Assembly (NCBI GenBank): GCA_032718865.1
Contig: JALUTQ010000039.1
Coordinates: forward strand, 558,001 to 622,000
Length of the DNA: 64,000 nucleotides
Direction: 5' to 3'
Origin: Tilletia caries
Lineage: Eukaryota; Basidiomycota; Exobasidiomycetes; Tilletiales; Tilletiaceae
In this document: piece after piece, positions 33,201 to 44,809 of the stretch
Numbering within the stretch: position 1 is the first letter of the stretch
Layout: each line of letters starts with the position of its first letter
Position numbers and translations under genes: made by a program
The notes under the pieces: generated by a model
Databases searched by the model: none
Seen by the model: the letters and a program-made list of their open reading frames with translations, nothing else
What the model was told of the DNA's origin: nothing

Positions 33201-35494
33201 CTCGTGGTGGGGAACATGCTGCGGGTTTTGCGTACGTTGGGCCGGTACGATGCGGGCGCCGGTCGATAAATGTCATCAGTCCACTGCTCGATCTCGGCAG
33301 CACGCTTCATGCGCTGCTCGTACGTCTCGTTACTGTAGTTGCCCAAGCGCCAGCTGATGAACCAACCGAAGAGCACGGCCATGGCGAACTTGAGCGCCAC
33401 GACACCGACGATGAAGACGAGAGAGATGTAGAGCTCGACGTCGGCTGCGACACAGCCAATCGATTTGGAGTCGATAAAGCCAACCCGGACGATCTGGTCG
33501 AGACAGTCAAAGAGAGCGTCGTTCCGCTGACGGAAGACCATCGAAGTCACGTCTCGGCCCTGGTACGACGCATTCACCCGACGGAGACTGTCGAACAGCG
33601 GCGGGTAGTTGACCAGTGTGACGTCGATTTGATTCAGTCGGTCCAAGTCGAGGACCGAGCTGCGCCAAACGGCCATATTGCGCTTGGTATCTTCGATCGT
33701 GTCCCAGGAGTAGAACACCTGTCCCTCCCGCTTGAAGCCGTTCTTCGGCGCGTCGTTCAGGTCCCGGCTCAAGAAGTTCGTGCTCACCCGCTTCGAGTGA
33801 CACTGGGCAGCGTCGGTGTAGGTCGGCTTGCCATCCGTACCGATGATGGAGCACTTGAAGTACTGGGACGGTCCGCCCGCCGTGGTGAGTGTACCGTTAG
33901 TATTGGGCTTGGCAGTGATGAGGCCCAGGCACTTGCCATCGACCTGCTGAAAGAGGAGCGAGCCGTCCTTCGCACCGGCGGACCAAGGCTCAGAATAGAT
34001 AGGGTTCGAGTGGTTATTGATACCGTCGGCAGCAAAGGGCCCAACCTGGGGGTGGAAGAACCTGTCAAAAGACCAGTCGTAGCCGTGGAAGACCATGCTG
34101 CCGACGTCGATCTCGCCGGCACGGTACCGACTCGCTTTGGATCCACAGACGGTCTGGGTAAAGCCAAAGGTGAGGAAACCGACGGCGCCCATCATACTGA
34201 AGATGATGCCGATGAGACCCATCTTTTCTCTCCATGCGCGCTGCTGCTCGGGTGTCTTGATGCCCACGCACGACAAGATAGGCGCAGGACAGCAAATCGT
34301 GAGAAGGTAACAGTAGATCATCCAGGGGCCCACAGGTCCCGGGGCGATCTTGCTAACCCGTGACTCGCCCAAATCGCTAGGGACCGCCTTGGGCGGACCG
34401 CCACCACCTTGTGACTTGGACCGACGGAGGGAGACACCCCGTTTGAGAATGTTGATCCCACTCTCGACCTGTTCCTCATCGCGGCCAAGTATACTCTTGC
34501 CTCGACGCAGACCGCCTCCGTTTCCTCCTCCTCCACCGCCGACGCCCATGGCGCCGCCGGGGGGCGCGGCGCGGCCAAGTCCACCAGGTGGTAGGTTGGG
34601 AGCGACACCGAGGCCACTGACGCCTCCTCCGGGACCTTGAAGGGCGTAGGATGCCATGTCCTGGGGCGCGGCGCCGTGCTGGGGCAAGTGGCCAGTGGTC
34701 GAGGGTGCGAATCCGATGGGCCCACCCTGAGCATCGAGGGTGTCCATCTGTGCGGCATGGTTGCGGTAGTACCACTGCCGATGGTTTGGGTCCATACGTT
34801 CCCGATCGGGCCGGACGAGGGAGCGCTTGCGACGCATGTCCGAGTTTGGATTCGCTGCGCTGAAGCCACCTTCGAGGTCGCCGTGTTTCCCACCAGCGAG
34901 GGAGCTGCCGGAGATGGGGCGGGTGGATTGGGAGTGGATCAGATTTGTCCGGGAGGTGGCGCCGTCATTTTCGGACTGGGGCCCCATGCTGCCTGGCCTC
35001 CCCTTGCCGGCCGCGGAAGCTGAGAAGCGTGGATTTTGGGACTGGGCGTTCTGAGGACCTGATGAGAGACGTTTGGGCTGGTTGGACTCTTGGAAGGAAA
35101 TACCTCGCGTTGGTTGCGGGGGATGTGCGACGGCGGGTGTGGAAAATGGATCTCCTGAGCCGGTGGAAGCGTAAGTAGCATATGAGCCTGCGCGCGAGTC
35201 GTTGTAATCGGACTGTGAGAGGGTGAACATGGGCGGTCTCGGGGGCTGTGTGGGCTGCCGGTAGGAGGACGGGGGTGGGGAGGTGAGGGATGCGCCGCCT
35301 GCCGAGGAAGAGGCGGAGAGTTGAGGCGGTGAGCTGGGCATGGAGGAGCGACTGATGTGGCCGGCTCCGGCAGGGGGCTGTGGACCTCCCCTTCCCGCTA
35401 GCTGCGGTGGCTGAGGTGGCCCTTGCCGTTGCTGTTGCGGCTGCGATTGCGCGGGCCGGGTCGGATACGAGGGCGGGGAGCTGAAGGGGTCCAT
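30265..35494 (-). CDS. CHS3: Class IV chitin synthase (Chs3-like)
   Basis: Membrane glycosyltransferase that polymerises UDP-GlcNAc into cell-wall chitin at the plasma membrane or in chitosomes. Exons 35494-32173, 32095-31420 and 31336-30265 join without remainder into 1689 aa. The long N-terminal tail is Pro/Gln/Gly-rich and disordered. The class IV signature [15 protein letters not shown] follows near residue 225. Membrane segments lie near residues 395-450 and 690-720. The catalytic part has [22 protein letters not shown] (DxD type), [10 protein letters not shown] and the product-binding QRRRW, followed by several C-terminal membrane spans. The cytosolic tail starts [15 protein letters not shown], typical of this class, and continues as about 320 disordered residues. 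Class IV enzymes are usually nearer 1200-1300 aa, so both tails are long. In yeast, Chs3 traffic depends on Chs4-7 partners; none is in this window. Confidence 0.93.
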
Positions 35495-37381
35495 TGTGAT
35501 CGGGGCTGACGGTCCGGGAAGAGTGGGGTGGGGGGTTGCCTAGGTATATGCCGGCCCTGTGTTGCAGACGGGGGCAAAAGGGCAGATCGAGCAGACTCTG
35601 TAAGGAAATTCAAGCAGGCTGTGAGCCGTCGTAAGGGCGAGTGAAAGCACGCATTAACACACTCACCTTGTTGGCGACCTTCTATGCGCAGTCACAAGAT
35701 GGCAGAGATAGACAGAGGGAGAGAGCGAGAGACGGGACGATGCGATGCGATATGAGACTCCTGTGATGGGCCGATCGGTTGCCTATTGCGCCCAGACGCG
35801 TGAGAGGTCGAGGTCTGTCTGCGGGTTCCTTCCTGGACACGGCGCGGGTGGCGCGCGCGCTGTTGTTATGAGCTGGCTGGCTGGCTGGCTGGACGCGGCC
35901 CTATTGAGAGACGAGTGGTGGCAGACAGACAGACAGACTTGAGCACAGGGTCACCGGGAGACAGGAGAAGGCGATGATGAGATGGACGGGAAGGAGGTGA
36001 GCGGTGAGCCACACTGATCATGAAGTGTTGAGCGAGGCAAAGTCCAAGTGACAGGCACAGGGTGTCGGAGGGGGCTGCGAGCCTTTTTCTAATCGCTTTG
36101 TTGCTGGCTTACAAAACTCCAACAAGCCGGTTGTAATGAAGGGCAACGATCGGCGCAGAGGGAACGTCAATTGAGACCCGCTCTCCGACACAAAAAGAGG
36201 AGCCCCTCTCTCACAAGTCACACTCTCACTCGGCCGGGCCTTTGTGGTGCCTGATAGCCTGATGGCACGATCCATGGCTGACACTGACCCTGTCGCCTGT
36301 CGGTCTGGCTGCCCCGGTCACGCGCGGTCTCCATCGCCAGCGTTCGGTGTGAGGAGTTGGACTTTGGAGTGACCGGATCGCACCCAACTCGGACCTTCCG
36401 ACCCTAACTTGATGAAGGTGCGAAACAGTAGTGAGAAACGATCGGATTATGCTGTGCTGTTCGAAGACCCTTAGACTCTGTGGTCATCATCGGTCATCCT
36501 CCGCGAGACCTGACGCCGGACGCGTCGCGGGGTCGCGGACTTCGCCTCTCGTGGCTGGCGCGGCGGCTTCTGGTGCTGTGGCACACGAATGGCTTCGCCG
36601 ATGGCAAGGGTCCAGTGCACTGGAGCAGTGTGGCGAGCAATGTGCCATGTGCCATGGGTGCAGAGTGACGCTAAGCATGTCGCTATTGTCGCGTGCTGGC
36701 TGCGCTGGCTGTGTCGCTTCTCTTTTTCCCCTTGGCTTGTTACTGCCGCTGCCGCTGTTGCTGCCGCTGTCCCTATGTCCCTGTCCCTGTCGCTGTCGCT
36801 GTCGTCCATCTGATCATCATCATCATCATCATCATCATCGCTGCCGCCGCGGTTGTCAAGGTTTCCCCCTGCGACTGGAGAGAAAGCTCAAAACGGAGCG
36901 ATACGACTGCAGTTAGCTTTCCCGCCGTCTCCCGCCTTCCGATCGCCGTCCCACACACACACACACTCCTTTGAATTTTACCCAACACACACACAGTCTT
37001 TACTCTCTCCTTCTTCCTTTCCTCGAATCAGATCTCTCTCCCCCGTCATATCTTCAAACAGCACCGGAACTGCTGCCAAACTCCTCCTTATCGATCGCCA
37101 GCCAGAAATACGTCAAACAGCACAGCCATGGGTCAGTCTTCAGAAGTTCTTGTGCTTCTTCTCAGCAAGGCAAACTGACAGTCCTCTCTCTCTCTGTCCT
37201 TACTCCTTCTCGCCATCGCTCCGCTTTCACACGCCTCACGCGGCCGTCTTCCTCATCAACTCAATCGGACTACCGCTGCGCTGCGCCGCGCCTCGCCTCA
37301 TCTCGCTTCCGCTTCCGCTTCCACCGTCGCACCTCGCTCGTCCTCATCACAACCTCATCTTCGACCACCACCACCTTCCCA
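35495..37381. promoter_or_regulatory. Divergent intergenic region
   Basis: Lies between the starts of the chitin synthase (-) and the membrane protein (+). It contains tandem GGCT near 35873-35892, CAGA near 35925-35938, an ATC microsatellite at about 36811-36840, a CA repeat at 36951-36965 and CT-rich leaders on both sides. A possible 5' untranslated intron of the chitin synthase lies around 35600-35670 (CTCACC on the plus strand). No protein-coding gene is supported. Confidence 0.5.
36811..36840 (+). repeat. ATC trinucleotide microsatellite
   Basis: Nine or so uninterrupted ATC units after a run of CTGTCG/CTGTCC repeats. It falls in non-coding sequence. Confidence 0.9.
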
Positions 37382-40197
37382 ATGGCATCGTCGTCGTCGT
37401 CCGCGGCGTCTCCTTCCTCTCCCTCCAACCCCTCCGACTCCTCCTCTATTCCTGACTCTGCCACGGTCACTTCTTCAACCACGCCCTCGCCGTCCTTATC
37501 GTCTCTCTCTGAACCTGCACCGGCTCGAAATAACACCATCACCGACCCTTCATCACCTGCCCCTCCCACCGCGGCTGACCCTTCTGCAACGACTCCATCA
37601 TCAAAAATGACACCACCAACGACCAACTCGACCACCGAATCGACATCACCGACTCCTGCCATTGACGCAATCGGAACGCCTATCATGAACATAACGACTT
37701 CCGGCCTCGCAAACACCACAACCTCCAATACCACCCGTATGTTAACCCACATCTTCCCCTCTCTCGTACTCTTCCTCTCTCTCTCCTTCTTTCCCTGAAC
37801 TCACTGACCTACACCCCACCCATCAGAAACACAACCAACAACGACAGACACCGGGACGATCACTCCTATGACAGACCCGTCGACAGACCCGTCGACAGAC
37901 CCGTCGACAGACCCTACAACTGACCCAGCCCCGACGTGAGCATTTCTTTCACGCACTTCTCAAACGCATACAGTCTATTTACTCCCACATCATTCTGCCT
38001 GACCTTCATCCAGCTCAAGCACAGCGCCCGAGCCCACAACGAGCGATCCACCACCTGCCAACACGACGTGAGTCGCATTACCTCCATCGTACCAGTTACT
38101 TCCCAAACACAGCCAAAACTAATACACGCTCTGCTCGTGTCCTTTTACTTCCAGAACTTCGGACCCGCCTCCTGCTTCTACTGCTTCCTCCACAGCCCGT
38201 CCACCTGCTTCCTCAACGTCAAATCCACCCGCCGAATCTTCACCCCAGAATTCGACAACGGCGAATCCGGCCAACCCCGATCCCACCACGACAGAGGCAC
38301 CTGTGAGTAGTGCACTGTTTTCAAAACGAAGTGTTCTGTTCTCATATTCAGCTTTTCTCGCTCCACCCCAATCAGCCATCAAATACGACAACTGCTCCCA
38401 CAAACAAGACCTTGACACCAACGTGAGTACACATGATCCTACATCTTCACACAAAAACGGCCGGAATGGAGTGGGGGATTGGTCATGCTTCCTCATTGGA
38501 TCCATATGCATGCGGCTGGGAATGGGAGCACACTGTCTTTGTTCTTGGACTGCCTTGCCATGACGTTGAAGGTACTGAGCTTCCTTTGCGTCGCATTCCT
38601 GCACTGCTCCCATCATGATTTCGCCATCCCTCGCTTCCGTTTTCCGTGTTTTCTCATACCTGGAAAATATCCAAAACGCATTCTGACCCACGACAGGCCT
38701 TCTACCTCCCCGACACCAATCGCAAACACAACGCTACCGACATCCTCGGCTACTAACGTGACTGACGGCAGTGCCACTCCAACAAAGACACGACCAGGAT
38801 CAGCTGATGCTACCACTACCAACACGACAAAGTTCATCACCAGTCAAGGCCCCTCGGGACCTGTCGTCATCACCTCCGTGATCGTGGAAACGGGTGCTGC
38901 CAACCCAAACGGCGTGCTCAATGGCGCCGACCAAAGCGATGCTTCCCGCCAGGGCTTCTTCAACAATTCGGGAGCGGTAGGCGGAACCTTTGCCGCCGTC
39001 GGACTGCTCGTCCTCCTCCTCCTCGCCTCAGCCTTTTGCATCTTCCGCCGCAGACGGAGAGCACGCAAGTTGGCTGAAGACGTCAACATTGCCGTCTCGG
39101 CTGCTGCCTCGCACAAGCGGACGCCCTTTGAGGACGACGACGATGATGATGTTGATACCGGCGGTACGACGACGGAGCGGATGCGGCAGATGAGCGGTCA
39201 GCCCGGCCGTCCGATGACGTATAGCTCCTTGACCAGTCCGGGCGGGATGGGCGATACAACCGCGATGTTGAGCAGTACTTCGTCCAGTCAGCTGCACGGC
39301 GCGTATGCCGGTCAAGGTCGTCATTCGCCCATGCATTCCATGGGAAGTATGGCTGGGATGGGCATGGCTATGACTCCTGCGGCGGGAGGACAGGGCCAGC
39401 ATCAGACGTACTATGACGGGCGTCCGGGAAGCTCGGGCACGAACGGCGGTGCGGCTGCGTACCAGGGCTATTACTCGCAGGGTGGCCAAGGCCAGCAGTA
39501 CCAGGCGTACGGAGGACAACAGCAGCAGCAGCACGTAAACCCTTATGCCGACGCTGGAATGGCCGGATCGCACTATCACCAACTGAGCGTTGACCAGCCT
39601 ATGAGCGCTGCTGAAGAGGTTCTTCGGGGCGATTCTCGTCCTGAGGCTCAGAACTACTTCCAGCCAGCAGCCTACGGTCAAGCGCAGAACTATGCTTCGG
39701 ACCAGTCTGCCTCCCAGCAGCAACAGCAGCAGCGGTCAACGGACGGACCACCCCGCTTGGAAGATCCGTTCTTGAATCCTCGGAATTCGGGCGCGGGATC
39801 GATTTCGCCCCTGGGCGCGGATACCATCCTGGACGGCGAGGGTATGCCCTTCGCGAACCGTCGGTCGAGCGTCCGGCGCCCGGCTTCCGGTGCTGGTCAA
39901 CGTCGTTCCGGATCGGGCGAGGCTGTCGACAGTGCCTCGTCAGGCGGAGCTGGAGGAGGGAGCGGCTTCCTCGCTCTTCCGATGGGCATCGACGGCGAGG
40001 GCTCGTTGCTTGCGTATAACAAGCGGTTCAGCTATGCTAGTGGTGGCACGGGATCGGGATCGGGCAATGGTGCGGCGAGCTCGACGGCGCATGAGGACTC
40101 GAGTAGTGGTCGTGTGCCGGGTGGGTCGGATGGGCGGAAGAGCGTTCGGACGAGCGATGGGGCGCTGTTCACGATTGCTTCGACGGGGGAGAAGTGA
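37382..40197 (+). CDS. Ser/Thr-rich single-pass membrane protein (mucin-like, sensor-like)
   Basis: Six exons, 37382-37736, 37827-37935, 38014-38067, 38155-38302, 38376-38422 and 38697-40197, join in phase into 737 aa. The first 330 or so residues are Thr/Ser/Pro-rich with many Asn-x-Thr sites and a DPST tandem (four 12-bp repeats near 37876-37920), as in glycosylated wall-spanning stalks. One membrane helix follows (VGGTFAAVGLLVLLLLASAF) and then a basic stop-transfer stretch (RRRRRARK). The cytosolic tail of about 380 residues is Gln/Gly/Ser-rich. The layout resembles fungal wall-stress sensors of the Mid2/Wsc type, but there is no WSC domain and no obvious signal peptide in this model, so an upstream exon may be missing. 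Small exons of 47 and 54 nt encode only stalk. Divergent from the chitin synthase, which suits a wall role (inference). Confidence 0.8.
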
Positions 40198-41700
40198 TTT
40201 GAATTCTCTTTTGAATTTGCTTATCGGGCTTCTGCAAACTCTTCAGACTGGGAAGGGCAAACACGACCTGCTTGCCGGTCTGAAGGGAACACGCGGTCCA
40301 CCTACTCTTCTATAATGCGCCTTCCAAGATGTTGGCACCCGAGCCGCCGCCATTTCCTCGCTCGCAAGAAACCGCGATGGGTTCTTTTTCTTTCGGCCCA
40401 TTGATTCCTTCTCTGGATCTCCCCGACGCTTCCCACTCTCCCCCTTTTTCCTTCATGGACCATACTTTTCTTCGAAACAAGATCTTTCGTCTATTTTCCC
40501 CCCCTTTCGAATCCCTCCCGTCATACAGTTCACTGCAGCTCCAGCGTTCCTTGGTCGTCGCATAGTACCGGCTCTCCTCCCTCGACCTTACCAACGCCGC
40601 CTCCCGGTATCTTTAGACCGCACTTTTGTTCCTTTATTTGCCCCCTCTTTCTCTCTCTTTTTCGCTCTCTCTCGATCTCTCTCGAACCCATCACACAAGA
40701 CGCGCAACCGAGGCAAAGTCAAGGCAGAAGGGTTGGAAGGAAAATCCACTCCATACACGTCGGGAACGAACCCCCCGCTCTTCCTGCCAATTTTCTTTCG
40801 GTTATGGCCCCGCTGAAAACTTCCACTCGTGGCGGATTCGGAGACGCAAGAGCTCAAAAACCCAGCTTCCCACGCAAACCCCGGAGGCATTCGGTGCACA
40901 AATCGTGCGAAGGCGGAATGAGGAAGGAGGAAGGAACCCTCATCTCGCACTTAAACCGAATGCGAATGCGATCCGAACCCGACTCGATCGATCCGAACGG
41001 TTCCCCGTCGCCGTCCGTCGTTGTCGTCTTCGTTTCGCAGTATACTCGCACACCCACACCACACTCGTTAAACACATTATTCCTTTCTTCTTCTACAACG
41101 CCAATTTGCCACCCATCGCGATCCGACGTTTGGTCCTGTCGCTCGCCCTACCTCCTCCTCGTTCCTCCCGCATTTGGTTTCTTTCGCTGAGCATATCGTC
41201 TGCCCCCCCCCCCCCCCAACTCTTCATCTCCCTCTTGTCCGGCCACTCCTCCGGCCTCCCTATTCCTTATTGTCCGCTCCACCCACCTTCCGCGTCGGTT
41301 GGTTCAATCTATTCAGAGGTCTCCTTTCTCTCCCCTTCTCTTCTCCTCTGTGTAATTTTCAACCTGAATTCTTTGCGTCTTAAAGTACAATTTGATCGCC
41401 TCTTCCCCGTTTCCCACGCTCTTTGCCCTCATGCGTATCTTAAGCAGAAAACGTTCCCACAAAGTTGCGTTCCTCGACAAAGTTACGTTCCTTGACCCCA
41501 TTTCATTTCGGAACGGCGGAGGAACGCAACACATCAGAGCATCACCTTCCCGTGCATCGTGATGCAGATCGGAGTAGCGCCGGTTTGCACCGGCTGTTCC
41601 CCGAATCAATGTTCTTTGGATGTTTTGTGTGTGGTTGTCTTCCGATCTTGGGAAGTCTCCATTATGCTGGTCCAAAGCTACATTAAGGTCGGAGTCAAGG
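40198..41700. other. Pyrimidine-rich stretch without a supported gene
   Basis: CT-rich sequence resembling promoter or leader DNA, including CTCTCTTTTTCGCTCTC near 40650-40685 and a C homopolymer at about 41203-41218. Open frames at 40626-41495 lack a domain or a good start. It may be the upstream part of a gene cut off by the repeats that follow. Confidence 0.45.
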
Positions 41701-41704
41701 CTCG

Positions 41705-41980
41705 GCAACTATCTTCACTATGTAACTATGATGACTATATAGTTATAACTAATAGTGATAACTTGACTATACTTTGGGCGGCGAAGCCGCCTAGAAAAAA
41801 TAGTAGCTATAACTTTTTCAGATCGGCGCGGAGTAACTAATAGTTGAAATAGTCATGAAAAATCGCACTTGGCTGATATAGCCACTAGATAGTCAGTATG
41901 TAGTAGCTCCAGCTACTCCTAGTCACACATAGTCGCTATTTCAGTTACTCATAGCCACATATAGTGACTATTTCACCCAA
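41705..41980. repeat. A/T-rich element with TAGTnACTAT motifs, copy 1
   Basis: Short repeats of the TAGTGACTAT / ATAGTCACTA type recur across about 270 bp. The last 60-90 bp (through GCCACATATAGTGACTAT) match 63937-64000 at the end of the window. The patch GGCGGCGAAGCCGCC is a perfect short palindrome at about 41778-41792. It is probably a MITE; its ends and target duplication were not settled. Confidence 0.6.
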
Positions 41981-42970
41981 ATGTAACTTTTTGTGTTTCC
42001 CCAGACTCTTTAGAGTATGGGTTTCTGGAGGCGGTCAGCATTACGGCCGTACCACTAAAACATACATCACTAGAAAAGTCTTTTTATTTTCGTCCTCAAA
42101 CCACCTGAATTTTTCACACGAGGATGATATCCAAATCCTTTGTTACGTCGCCCAGGAATGGCCCTTATCCGATCATGGCGATGGATACCTCGTTCGAGTC
42201 GAAGTTGGTGAGGATGCGGAGATTGTTGTGGTTGCGCCTGGAGATACCATGGTGCGCACCTCGGAGCATTTCCGTGGAACATCATGGAACGCATGGAACA
42301 AATTCTAGCTGCGCACTCTTGACGCGCTCGACGCCCGACAAGGCTCCATCGCTTAACCCACCAGTAGTCACCACCGTCCTCGACATCTTATGTATCACCA
42401 ATTTCAATCCCTTGGGTTCTGACTGCTCACTGCCCACTGCGTTGCTGATTGCTCACTGCTGTTCTGCTTTTTCCTCGCTCACCTTGATCACAGTCTCCGC
42501 TTTGTTTCCAGCTTCACTCTGTCTCAGGCCTCAGTATCTCCTTTATCGTCACCCAAGGTGCTTCAACAAGTTGCGTTGGCGAGTCACTGCTTCTAACACG
42601 CTCGCAGTTTTTGCTCACCTCACTTCTCTTTCTTTATGATCTCGACACGACAGGGTTAGCTGCTGGCCTTTGTGACGGTCTGGTGCTCTCCTCGCCAGCC
42701 TCGGCTCCAACATTATGGGTGAGAGCAGTCTAGTCGTTGAGCTTCCAACGCATAAGTGTACGAGGCACAATTGACAGACCTCCTCCACTCTCGGGCCCTT
42801 CTGCACGTTCCTGTTCCAGGTTATTTCCTCCAGGGCGGTCTCAAGCTCGGTGGCTTCTCAAGTCGCGGCCTTCTGGACGCGCGTTCTTCATCGTATGGGC
42901 CCTGTTTGGTACGTTTGTTGAGGCTCTTGTGATGTATCACTAATCGTTGACATCTCATCCTGACTGACAG
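41981..42970. other. Region upstream of the acyl-CoA oxidase pseudogene
   Basis: An open frame ending at 42308 has a patch that looks coding (YVAQEWPLSDHGDGYLVRVE) but no known family and no clear start; it could be a gene remnant. The part near 42740-42925 may hold the first exon of the acyl-CoA oxidase, because a GTACGT donor at 42909 would join in phase to the exon at 42971. No start codon was settled. Confidence 0.35.
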
Positions 42971-43728
42971 ACATCTCATCACACCCTAAGAACTGTGCAG
43001 ACTCGCCCCTCCCTCCCCTCGCCCTCACCAAGACTCCCATCGGCCCCGTCGCCCAACAAACAGCAAAGGACGCCGCCGACGCCCGCACCAAAACCACCTT
43101 CGACCCAGCCGAGATCGAGAAGGTCATCCGCAATGGGCGGATCGACAACGAGACTCGGCACGAGGTGATTGACGTCATGCGTAACGATCCCGTTGTTTCG
43201 AACTTGACGAAACGGCTTGCTCGTATGAACTGGGAGCAGATTCAGCAGGCTGCGCATTTCGCTTGTCGGCGGATTTTGAATCTGGCGGAGGAGCATGGGT
43301 GGAGCACGCTTGAGATAGTCGAGGCTATGCTCTCCCTCGACCCCCAGTCGCCTATCACTATACAGTGAGTGTTTCTTCTGACGCGTATGATCTTTCTCTG
43401 GCTGTGTTAACAATTATGTCCTTGGTCTCTAACAGCTGGATCGCCTTTGTCCCTGTCATCATGTCCCAGGGCACCCCAGACCAGATCGATCGTTGGGGCA
43501 GCAGCGCCATGCGCCACGAGATTATGGGAGGTACGCACTCTTCCCCCACCTTTCCGCTTGTATGATTAGTAAAGCAGCTCTCAGATCTTCTCTGGCGTCT
43601 TCTCCCCTCCCTCGCCAATCAACAGCCTACCTCCAGACCGAGCTCGGACACGGAAGCAACGTCGCCGGTCTTGAGACTACCGCCACCTTCGACAAGGCCT
43701 CGGACCCTTTCATCATTCACTCGCCCAC

Positions 43729-44757
43729 TGTAAGGTGTCTGACATATGTAGGTGCCACGCGTACATTATTCAGCACCTCACAAGTTAACATTTCTATCCT
43801 CTCACCCGTACCGACGCGTGGTGACCGACGCGTGGTGCGGGTTGTTTTTCTCTGCGCGCGCGATATGTGGTGCGCGTTGTTTTTTTATTTTTCTCACCTG
43901 AGACGCGCCGCGCGTCGACAATTGTCACGTGGCGCGTGTGGTGTGCGACGCGTGGTGCGCGTTGGTTTCTCAGGCGCCCAACGCGTGGTGCGCGTCACGT
44001 GCCACATATGGTGCGTGTTGTTTACAATTTTTGGTGAAGTGTTGGTTCACGCGAATTTACCATCGAAACACATTTTTCGCGTGGTGAACCAACGCTCACC
44101 ATGCGCACCGCGCGCACCACTCACCACCGCTTCCTCTCACCTCACCTCGCCACACTCACACTTCCCCTTTGACTCGTCCCTGCTCCCATGATGACTGTAT
44201 GACTGTGTATGTATTTAGCCCGTGTCAAAGGATGACTGTGTATTGACTGCTGGGTGATTTATGGTGACTGTTGGATGACTACTATCTGACGCGTCAGTTG
44301 TCACGTGGCTGTGACTCTTGTGACTCACCAGCACACCGACGCATCCACATCACCACACCTCAGCGCAGCGCACACCACACAATGCGCTGCGCATCAGGGG
44401 CACCATGAAAGGTATAAAAGGAGCGCCCTCGCCGCCCTTCTTCCCTTCTGGTCCCCCAGCTCTTTCCTCTCACACTCCCAGACAACTAACTTAGCAATCA
44501 CAGATCATTGCAGAGTTAAAGTCTACTGTGTGAAGTCTGAGTCTCATAAAGTTTCATCAAGTAATTGAGAGAGCCACTTTCACCCACACACCTGTAGGAC
44601 CACTGGTATACTGGTTAGTTATCTAAACATAGTAGCATAGGCCAAAGTTCAGCAGCGCGTCACTTCTGTCTCTATACAACGAGCGGTACTACGCGTCCGA
44701 CTGTCCAACACCAATTCTATTGTGTTTGCAACGACCTTATAACTAGGAAATCTTACA
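43729..44757 (+). repeat. Family B LTR 1
   Basis: Starts TGTAAGGTGTC and ends AAATCTTACA. It carries seven ACGCGT sites (43757, 43814, 43828, 43948, 43981, 44289 and 44691), CACGTG-type sites, and a TATA box. The CGCGTGGTGCGCGT words between 43810 and 44010 make a loose repeat array. It is almost identical to the other two LTRs. Confidence 0.95.
44413..44420 (+). promoter_or_regulatory. LTR TATA box
   Basis: TATAAAAG, followed within 30-50 bp by a pyrimidine-rich stretch suitable for transcription start. It is repeated in LTR 2 (about 52527) and LTR 3 (about 60640). It would mark the U3/R region. Confidence 0.7.
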
Positions 44758-44809
44758 CTTTTTTAACTCTCAAAGACCTCTGTGACCAAAAGGTTTACTG
44801 AGTCTTACA

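Noticed and set aside
33008..34363. 451-codon plus-strand ORF opposite the chitin synthase
   Set aside because: Antisense shadow of a GC-rich coding exon; the chitin synthase frame is well supported.
40626..41495. 289-codon ORF downstream of the membrane protein
   Set aside because: Composition follows CT-rich DNA, no real ATG context or domain, and it contains a C homopolymer.
43840..44191. Arg-rich ORFs inside the family B LTR
   Set aside because: They read through the CGCGTGGTG repeats of the U3 region and are not conserved in the sense of any known protein.
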